NCBI GenBank assembly: GCA_031257715.1
Contig: JAIROE010000353.1
Location: forward strand, 1 to 6,002
From: Treponema sp.
GTDB taxonomy: Bacteria > Spirochaetota > Spirochaetia > Treponematales > Breznakiellaceae
DNA length: 6,002 nucleotides
Reading direction: 5' to 3'
A program made the position numbers and the translations under genes. The first letter of the stretch is position 1. Every line of letters begins with the position of its first letter. The notes beneath the pieces are model-generated. The model searched no databases. It saw nothing but the letters and a program-made list of their open reading frames with translations, and was not told where the DNA came from. This document shows positions 1-5,145 of the stretch, in pieces.

Positions 1-1521
1 GCCGACATGAAACGCCTTTCAAACCGGGGGGCAAACGCGCTTCTTGCAATGGGAATAAAAAGAGGCGATGTGGTAATGCTGATACTCAAGCAGCGTCCTG
101 AAGTGTGGATACTCATGTGCGCCCTCATGAAGCTCGGCGCGGTCTGCATCCCCGGAACCTGGCAGCTTACCGCGAAGGATCTTGAATACCGCTGCAATAT
201 CGCCGGCGTGAAGCTCCTTGTATCGATTGACGATCCGCCCCTCATCGAAAGCATCCGTGACGCAAGGCCCCGCTGCCAAAGGCTTGAGGGCACAGCTCTT
301 GCCGGGGAAAACATTCCGCCGGGATTTATCAACATACGGGAAGAAATGGAAAAAGCATCCGAAAACTTTCCCCGGCCCCCTTCCAAAACATCCGATCCCA
401 TGCTCGTTTATTTTTCATCGGGCACAACGGGAATGCCGAAAATGGTCCTGCACAACCATTCCCTTCCCCTGGGCCACATCGTCACGGCAAAGTACTGGCA
501 GTGCGTCGAGGACGGCAAGGTTCACCTGACGCAGACCGACTCGGGGTGGGCAAAATTCGCCTGGGGCAAGATCTATGGCCAGTGGATCTGCGGGGCCGCC
601 GTCGGCGTGTACGACACGGAAAAATTCGTCCCGAAGGGAATGCTTGACGCCATACAGCGCCTGAAACCCGCCACCTTCTGCGCACCGGCAACAATATTCC
701 GCTACCTCATCAAGGAGGATCTTTCCGGCCGCGACTGGAGTTTTATCCGGCATACTTCGGTGGCGGGAGAACCCCTGAGCCCGGAAGTGTACCACAAAAT
801 ACGGGAACTCACGGGCCTTGAAATCCGTGAGGGTTTCGGCCAGTCGGAAACATCGGTCATGGCGGCGGCATTCAAATGGCTGCCTGTCAAGCCCGGTTCC
901 ATGGGCAAGCCCGCCCCGCTTTTCGGCCTTGACCTGCTCGATGAAAACGGAGAGCCCTGCGACGACGGCATCGCCGGCAACATCAGCATAACCCGCGCCG
1001 GGACGTCCATGTACGAACAGGGCGAAAAGCCCGCCGGCCCCGAAGCGATTTACGCGGGGCCTTCAGAGTTTCCCGGCCTCTTCCGGGGCTACTGGAAGAA
1101 CGAAGAGATCACCGCGGAAGCATGGCGCGGCGGCGTCTATCAAACCGGCGACATGGCGTGGCGTGACGACGAAGGCTACTACTGGTTTGTGGGACGCAAC
1201 GACGCTGTCATCAAGTGCTCGGGTTACCGCATCGGCCCCTTTGAAGTGGAAAGCGCCCTCATGGAACATCCCTCGGTGCTGGAATGCGCCGTCACCGCCG
1301 CCCCCGATCCCATGCGCGGGCAGGTAGTAAAGGCGACGATCGTCCTTGCCAGGGGATTCTCCCCGTCGGACGCCCTTGTAAAAGAACTGCAAAACCACGT
1401 CAAACGGGTTACCGCCCCCTACAAATACCCCAGGATCGTCGAATTCACCGAAGAGCTGCCCAAAACAATAAGCGGCAAAATACAGCGGAACGTTATCAGG
1501 AAAAAAGATTTTTCGGCGTAA
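1..1521 (+). CDS. AMP-forming acyl-CoA synthetase (ACSM / medium-chain-like), 5' partial
   Basis: This is an adenylate-forming enzyme that activates a carboxylic acid with ATP to an acyl-AMP and transfers it to CoA in the cytoplasm. Numbering from the ATG at position 7, the phosphate-binding loop is YFSSGTTGMPK (135-145), followed by GFGQSET (276-282), TGD with Asp382, the hinge region GRND...SGYRIGPFEVE (Asp399, Arg408) and the C-terminal PKTISGK whose Lys491 is the expected catalytic lysine. The reading frame is open to the window edge before that ATG (codons Ala-Asp), and the homologous family has roughly 40-50 further N-terminal residues, so the ATG at 7 is probably internal and the true start lies upstream. 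The stretch GWAKFAWGKIYGQW resembles the medium-chain/ACSM-like branch rather than classical acetyl-CoA synthetase. The substrate cannot be read from sequence. The TAA stop lies 32 bp from the end of convergent proC. No lesion was seen. Confidence 0.93.
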   Translation, partial: ADMKRLSNRGANALLAMGIKRGDVVMLILKQRPEVWILMCALMKLGAVCIPGTWQLTAKDLEYRCNIAGVKLLVSIDDPPLIESIRDARPRCQRLEGTALAGENIPPGFINIREEMEKASENFPRPPSKTSDPMLVYFSSGTTGMPKMVLHNHSLPLGHIVTAKYWQCVEDGKVHLTQTDSGWAKFAWGKIYGQWICGAAVGVYDTEKFVPKGMLDAIQRLKPATFCAPATIFRYLIKEDLSGRDWSFIRHTSVAGEPLSPEVYHKIRELTGLEIREGFGQSETSVMAAAFKWLPVKPGSMGKPAPLFGLDLLDENGEPCDDGIAGNISITRAGTSMYEQGEKPAGPEAIYAGPSEFPGLFRGYWKNEEITAEAWRGGVYQTGDMAWRDDEGYYWFVGRNDAVIKCSGYRIGPFEVESALMEHPSVLECAVTAAPDPMRGQVVKATIVLARGFSPSDALVKELQNHVKRVTAPYKYPRIVEFTEELPKTISGKIQRNVIRKKDFSA

Positions 1522-1553
1522 ACAGGCGCCCGGACCCCGCGCCGCGCAAGCTC

Positions 1554-2407
1554 CTAATTCAGTTCGACGGAACGCCGCCAGGTAGCTTCCACGGCGCTTA
1601 TCACCGCGCTCCGGAAAGCCCCCGCCTCAAGGGCGGCGATACCCGCTATGGTAGTGCCCCCCGGAGAGGCGACCATGTCTTTGAGTTCCGCCGGATGTTT
1701 CCCCGTTTCCTGCACCATGGCCGCCGAACCCAGCATCGTCTGAACCGCGTAGCGCATCGCCTTGTCCCTGGGCAGGCCGGCCCGGACAGCGCCGTCGGCA
1801 AGAGCCTCAAGGAACATGTACACAAAAGCAGGCCCGGAACCCGAAAGGCCGGTAACCGGTCCATGTACCGTTCGTCCAGCCGGTCCACAACGCCCGCGGT
1901 GGAAAGCACCTTTTCCAGTTCGGCCGCCTTTTCCGCCGGTACTTCGGGGGACACCGCCATGGCAATCATCCCCTTGGAGATAAGGGACGGCATGTTGGGC
2001 ATGATACGCGCCACCGGAACCGAGGCGACAGGGGCGTGATCGGCGGGAACGCCAAGACCCGAACCGCCCACTATGGCCTGAATCTTGCCGATGGACCACC
2101 CCGCCGCCATGGACACAAGGATGGCCGGCCTCCCCGCGGCAATACGTTCCCGCACGGCAGGGGCTATTTCCGCAAGCACCCCCGGCAAAACCTGGGGCTT
2201 GACCGCAAGAAAGACAAAATCCCCCTCAAAAGCGGCTTCAACATTGGTTGAATAGACCGCGGCGCCCAGCGCCCCGGCCGTCTGCTTTGCTTTTGCCTTG
2301 TCGGAATCGGTGAACCCTACGTGTCCGCCGCCGAGCAACGACGCGGCCCCCTTCATAAGGGCGCTCCCCATGTTTCCGCTGCCTATACAGGCTATCGTTA
2401 TTTTCAT
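1554..2407 (-). pseudogene. proC: Pyrroline-5-carboxylate reductase, frameshifted
   Basis: ProC reduces pyrroline-5-carboxylate to proline with NAD(P)H, the last step of proline synthesis. Reading starts at ATG 2407-2405 with a Rossmann nucleotide-binding motif (IGSGNMG, residues 8-14), then AVKPQ (68-72) and MPNMP (136-140), in frame to Asp183. There the frame breaks: the [12 protein letters not shown] segment expected in this family continues only after a one-base shift between 1858 and 1859. The second frame then carries [20 protein letters not shown] and the signature [14 protein letters not shown] to a TAG at 1556-1554. Adding one base restores about 284 residues; the family is near 270, and the excess fits an extra loop at about 117-131. 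Without repair the product would run off frame to about 253 residues and lose the conserved C-terminal helical domain. Both halves are well conserved, so the lesion is recent or a sequencing error. The same frame stays open upstream to 2569, but the family N-terminus fixes the start at 2407. No good ribosome binding site precedes it. Confidence 0.88.
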
Positions 2408-2417
2408 ACTTGTTCGG

Positions 2418-2446
2418 ATTCTATCTGGTATTGCAAAAACCTGCAA
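2418..2446 (-). promoter_or_regulatory. Candidate sigma-70-like promoter of proC with internal inverted repeat
   Basis: On the minus strand a TTGCAG (-35 candidate, 2446-2441, 3 of 6 consensus matches) is followed after exactly 17 bases by TAGAAT (-10 candidate, 2423-2418, 5 of 6 matches). The -10 box ends only 10 bases before the proC ATG, so the transcript would be almost leaderless, which agrees with the lack of a visible ribosome binding site. An inverted repeat TTGCA-N6-TGCAA (2431-2446) overlaps the -35 box and spacer and could be an operator. This is pattern matching only. Confidence 0.35.
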
Positions 2447-2509
2447 TGGGGTAAAAGCATTCTTTACTGGAACCGGACCGGCGATGCCGGTGGCCCGGAC
2501 AGGTGTATT

Positions 2510-2572
2510 CAGGCCGGAAACGACCCTTTTCAGGCTGGAGATGATCATTTCCAACCTGGCGAGGATCATTTT
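2510..2572. repeat. Degenerate 21-bp tandem repeat, three units
   Basis: Three consecutive 21-bp units lie at 2510-2530, 2531-2551 and 2552-2572. Units 1 and 2 agree at 15 of 21 positions and units 2 and 3 at 16 of 21. Each begins with CA, has a central GG at unit positions 7-8, GA at 13-14, and ends in a short pyrimidine run (mostly TTT). A truncated fourth unit begins at 2573 (CAGGGCG) and then decays. Because 21 is a multiple of three, the array stays open in several frames and would encode heptads, for example QAGDDHF and QPGEDHF on the + strand, and a hydrophobic LEMIISS-type heptad on the minus strand. No coding function is supported. Confidence 0.7.
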
Positions 2573-2605
2573 CAGGGCGAATTTTCGGGGACCCGTCCTG
2601 AAGGG

Positions 2606-2615
2606 GTTCCGGAAC
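2606..2615. repeat. Perfect 10-bp palindrome GTTCCGGAAC
   Basis: This perfect two-fold symmetric site lies between the tandem repeat and the hairpin in the divergent intergenic region. Such sites can bind dimeric regulators, but no known operator consensus is recognised here, and a 10-bp palindrome can occur by chance. Confidence 0.3.
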
Positions 2616-2637
2616 AGGCGGTGAATTCCCTTTTTTT

Positions 2638-2658
2638 ATCCCCGGGTAAACGGGGGAT
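2638..2658. other. Short GC-rich hairpin preceded by a T7 run
   Basis: ATCCCC at 2638-2643 can pair with GGGGAT at 2653-2658 around a nine-base loop. A run of seven T lies immediately 5' of the stem on the + strand (2631-2637), so it reads as A's after the stem on the minus strand. This is the wrong geometry for an intrinsic terminator in either direction. It may be a cis-acting structure or chance. Confidence 0.3.
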
Positions 2659-2690
2659 GAGCCGTCCGAAATCTGATTATTTTTCTCGGG

Positions 2691-2720
2691 TTTAATGGAC
2701 TTTTAACTGTGTTTTATGAT
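2691..2720 (+). promoter_or_regulatory. Candidate promoter of the sensor gene
   Basis: The AT-rich block before the sensor gene contains TATGAT at 2715-2720 (5 of 6 -10 consensus matches) with a poor -35 candidate TTTAAT at 2691-2696, spacing 18. A second copy, TATGATA at 2734-2740, repeats the first (2715-2721) 19 bases downstream, but used as a -10 it would start transcription within the ribosome binding site, so the upstream copy is preferred. The perfect palindrome ACTATAGT (2727-2734) lies between the two. Confidence 0.35.
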
Positions 2721-2742
2721 ATTGTCACTATAGTATGATAAC

Positions 2743-2748
2743 AAGGAG
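2743..2748 (+). promoter_or_regulatory. Ribosome binding site AAGGAG of the sensor gene
   Basis: AAGGAG lies six bases before the ATG at 2755. It is a strong Shine-Dalgarno match at good spacing and fixes the start of the sensor gene. Confidence 0.8.
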
Positions 2749-2754
2749 CCGGAT

Positions 2755-4344
2755 ATGAACGATTCCACCAGGAAAACCGGAAGGGAACATTCCCTTAAAT
2801 TCCAGTTCACCCTTTTTTTTCTTCTTTTTGTTATCGCCGTGTATGCCATTGTGATCATCACCTCGTTCCAGCAGCTTGTCGGCATTACCGAAACCATAGG
2901 GGCCCGGCTGGGGCTGCCTGTGGTCCAGAAGGTGACGGAGATCATCGACGGGGACGCTTTTGAACGGCTCGGTAAAACCCTTGATCCCGCCGATCCGTAT
3001 TACGAAAAAACCCGCAGGGAACTCTTTGAGATAAAACAGTCGACCGAATGTATCTATCTTTACACCATGGCCCCGGTTACCGAGGATGTTTTCCGCTATA
3101 TCATAGACGGAAGCGCGCTCCCCGGTGACAGCGAACATTTTTCCCCGCTTGGAACCGAAGAAAACATCGCGAGCTACAAAAAGGCGGTGTGGAAAACCAT
3201 CAACACAAAAACCCTTACGGTAAGCGCCCTTGATTTTAACACGGAGTGGGGCTGGCTGGTATCTTCCTACGCGCCCATTCTCAATTCGTCGGGCAAAGCG
3301 GTAGGCGTTATCGGGTGCGACTTCAGGGCCGTGCTGATATATCAGCGCCTGTGGTCCCAGCTTATACGGCAGCTCGTCATATCCGCGGTGTTCACCGCCG
3401 CGGGCTTTGCCGCCTATCTGTACATGGTGAACGGGGTAAACAAACAGAACCGGCGCCTGCGTGAATTGAAAGAAGCCGCGGAGGCGGCCTCGGCGGCCCT
3501 CAAGGAAGAGCGGGATACCATAGCCGCCATGAAAGACGGCATCAAAATAGGACTTTTCTTCATGGACAGCAACTTTGTCATTCAGGATCAGTATTCCCGC
3601 GCCCTGGAAACGGTGCTGTCGGTAAAGAAGCCCGCCGGCAAGAAGTTCACCGATCTCTTGTCGGGCTCAATACGGCAGAAAGAGAAAGCAAACCTCATTG
3701 AATACTTCGTCCTCCTTTTCAAGCATTCCCTTGCCGATCATTCCATGAACAGGAATATGCTGGAAGACCTCAATCCGCTGCGGGAACTGGACTATGTGAG
3801 TCCCGAAACGAAAGAAGAAAAAATACTCCGTTGTTCCTTTACGCCGGTGGACAGGGGCGCCGGCCGGCTTTTTATCCTCGCGACCATTCAGGATTATACG
3901 GCGGAAAAGCAGATGGAAAGGAAGATTGCCGAGGAAGAGCTGAACAGCCGGGACGGGATGAGGTCCCTTTTCGAGGTGATACAGGCGGAGCCGGGGGCCT
4001 TTAACAGTTTTCTTGCGTCCATGGACGCCGCATGGGAGCGTATCAACGCCTTTCTGGACGACGCGAAGCTTTCCCCCGCCCAAATCCTTGAGGGTATAGG
4101 CGATACGGCGGAAAAGCTCATGGCGGAATCCGGGAAGCTCGGTCTTGCCACATTCGCCTCAAAGCTCCGGTCGTTTACCGGCCTGGCGCAAGAAACGGCC
4201 GGGCGCGAAACCCCCTCCGCGGAAGATCTCTTTGAAATCAGAAAGGCCGCAAGAAAGCTGATGAAGGAACGGGACCGGTTTGCCGAGATCCTCAAAAAGA
4301 TACGGTCGTTCAGCGCCTGGGGGATACGGAAACAGGCGGGATAA
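2755..4344 (+). CDS. Two-TM membrane sensor protein with Cache-like, PAS-like and histidine-free Hpt-like regions
   Basis: This 529-residue protein has an inner-membrane sensor layout. A short basic N-terminus precedes a first hydrophobic helix (about 18-38). An extracytoplasmic region of about 165 residues follows, with the late YAPI...SSGKAVGVIGCDF segment that resembles Cache sensors. A second helix (about 207-225) leads into a charged, alanine/glutamate-rich probable coiled coil (228-258). A PAS-like region spans about 259-384, starting DGIKIGLFFMDSNF and ending ATIQDYTAEKQ. The C-terminal 145 residues are helical and vaguely like a phosphotransfer (Hpt) bundle (KLGLATFASKLRSF), but they contain no histidine. 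No HAMP, kinase ATPase, receiver, GGDEF/EAL or chemoreceptor signalling domain was recognised, so any signalling must pass through a partner. The gene is alone on its strand between proC and proB. Start supported by AAGGAG at 2743. From memory the style recalls treponemal sensor proteins; ligand and partner are unknown. Confidence 0.8.
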   Translation: MNDSTRKTGREHSLKFQFTLFFLLFVIAVYAIVIITSFQQLVGITETIGARLGLPVVQKVTEIIDGDAFERLGKTLDPADPYYEKTRRELFEIKQSTECIYLYTMAPVTEDVFRYIIDGSALPGDSEHFSPLGTEENIASYKKAVWKTINTKTLTVSALDFNTEWGWLVSSYAPILNSSGKAVGVIGCDFRAVLIYQRLWSQLIRQLVISAVFTAAGFAAYLYMVNGVNKQNRRLRELKEAAEAASAALKEERDTIAAMKDGIKIGLFFMDSNFVIQDQYSRALETVLSVKKPAGKKFTDLLSGSIRQKEKANLIEYFVLLFKHSLADHSMNRNMLEDLNPLRELDYVSPETKEEKILRCSFTPVDRGAGRLFILATIQDYTAEKQMERKIAEEELNSRDGMRSLFEVIQAEPGAFNSFLASMDAAWERINAFLDDAKLSPAQILEGIGDTAEKLMAESGKLGLATFASKLRSFTGLAQETAGRETPSAEDLFEIRKAARKLMKERDRFAEILKKIRSFSAWGIRKQAG

Positions 4345-4354
4345 TTTCCCGCTT
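4334..4354. terminator. Hairpin shared by the convergent sensor and proB 3' ends
   Basis: An 8-bp stem pairs 4334-4341 (AGGCGGGA) with 4347-4354 (TCCCGCTT), including one G-U pair on the + transcript, around a five-base loop. It overlaps the TAA of the sensor gene (4342-4344) and directly follows the proB TGA on the other strand, where the six-pair GC core remains. The genes converge with only 9 bp between stops, so one structure could end both transcripts. Neither side has a proper U-tract, so intrinsic termination is uncertain. Confidence 0.4.
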
Positions 4355-5145
4355 CACTCCAGTGTAAAGACGGTTCCTTTCTGCGTTCCTTCGGCAAGCG
4401 ACAGGAGGGCCAGCTTTCTTCCGCCGTGGGCCAGTATCATGGGAATGCCGTAGGCGGCGGCGTGTTCGGCCGCTTCCAGTTTGGTAATGATGCCGCCCGT
4501 GCCGAAATCGCCGGCGCTCCCCGTGCCGATGCTTCCCCGTACCGCGGCAAGATCGCGGACTATTTCCACAAGTTTCGCGCCGGGGTATTCCCTGGGGTTC
4601 CTGTCGTAAAGGCCGTCTATGTCGCTGAACAGTATGAGGAGATCGGCGCTCCAGAGTATGGCGGACTGCGCGGCGAGGTTGTCGTTGTCGCCTATCTTTA
4701 TTTCTTCCACGCTGACCGTATCGTTCTCGTTGATAATGGGGACTATTCCTTCGTCCACCAGGGTAAAGAGGGTGTTCCGCATATTGAGGGTTCTGTTGTT
4801 GTCGCCGAAATCGTCGCGGGTAAGGAGGATCTGCGCTATGCGTATGCCGAAGCGCTCAAAGGCGCGGCGCCAGGCCCCCATCAGTTCCACCTGCCCTACG
4901 GCGCACAGGGCCTGCCGGTAATGCAGGTCGCGTTTACGGGCCCATTTATCCATGGTTGAAAGGCCGGCAACCTGCGCGCCGGAGGAAACTATCACGATCT
5001 GTTTTCCCGTCCCGATAAGCTGTGATGCCTGGCCCGCAAATTCGTCCAGAAAGGCGGTGTTGATCTTGCCGCCCTCGCCGGCAAGGGTATTGGACCCAAA
5101 TTTGATGACGATTTTCCGGGCGTCTTTTATGAGTTTACTTATCAT
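4354..5145 (-). CDS. proB: Glutamate 5-kinase, short form without PUA domain
   Basis: ProB phosphorylates L-glutamate with ATP to gamma-glutamyl phosphate, the first and usually proline-inhibited step of proline synthesis in the cytoplasm. The 263 residues form one amino-acid-kinase domain: KFGSNTL (15-21), VSSGAQVAG (53-61), NENDTVSVEEI (139-149) with GDND (152-155), SDIDGLYDRNPR (174-185) and GTGGIITKLEAA (215-226) carrying Lys222. These match the glutamate, ATP and proline-sensitive loops of the family. The protein ends after the kinase domain, whereas the E. coli enzyme (367 residues) has an added C-terminal PUA domain; short forms are known in other bacteria. The ATG directly abuts the proA TGA, with a modest GGAAAG (5156-5151) inside the end of proA, so translation is probably coupled. 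The order proA-proB is the reverse of the common proB-proA. The gene appears intact. Confidence 0.95.
   Translation of the reverse strand: MISKLIKDARKIVIKFGSNTLAGEGGKINTAFLDEFAGQASQLIGTGKQIVIVSSGAQVAGLSTMDKWARKRDLHYRQALCAVGQVELMGAWRRAFERFGIRIAQILLTRDDFGDNNRTLNMRNTLFTLVDEGIVPIINENDTVSVEEIKIGDNDNLAAQSAILWSADLLILFSDIDGLYDRNPREYPGAKLVEIVRDLAAVRGSIGTGSAGDFGTGGIITKLEAAEHAAAYGIPMILAHGGRKLALLSLAEGTQKGTVFTLE

Larger units (their letters stand above)
2408..2754. other. Divergent intergenic region between proC and the sensor gene
   Basis: This 347-bp stretch separates two divergently transcribed genes. From left to right it holds a candidate proC promoter (2418-2446), a degenerate 21-bp tandem repeat (2510-2572), a perfect palindrome GTTCCGGAAC (2606-2615), a T7 run (2631-2637) followed by a short hairpin (2638-2658), and an AT-rich segment from about 2670 to 2745 that contrasts with the GC-rich surroundings and probably carries the sensor-gene promoter. 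Reading frames that cross it on either strand look like repeat artefacts or an upstream extension of proC. I see no convincing gene in it. Confidence 0.75.

Noticed and set aside
1525..1543. GGCGC...GCGCC hairpin between the convergent acyl-CoA synthetase and proC ends
   Set aside because: Five base pairs with a nine-base loop and no T-tract on either strand, in very GC-rich sequence; likely chance.
1850..1870. Programmed ribosomal frameshift in proC
   Set aside because: No slippery heptamer, homopolymer or downstream structure is evident, and ProC is not known to use recoding; mutation or sequencing error is simpler.
1284..2039. Open frame of 251 codons on the + strand across the acyl-CoA synthetase end and proC
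   Set aside because: It overlaps the synthetase in another frame and is antisense to proC; its composition is arginine/proline-rich and typical of a shadow frame.
2601..2637. Possible + strand intrinsic terminator: AAGGG (2601-2605) pairing with CCCTT (2628-2632), then T's
   Set aside because: The stem is only five to six pairs with a 20-base loop, and no + strand gene precedes it that would need terminating.
2321..2695. Possible small + strand gene encoding QAGDDHF-type heptads
   Set aside because: It begins inside antisense proC, has no supported ribosome binding site, and its repetitive look follows directly from the 21-bp DNA repeat.
4426..4959. Open frame of 177 codons on the + strand opposite proB
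   Set aside because: It lies wholly antisense to the well-supported proB kinase domain and its translation shows no family motif; long antisense frames are expected in GC-rich DNA.
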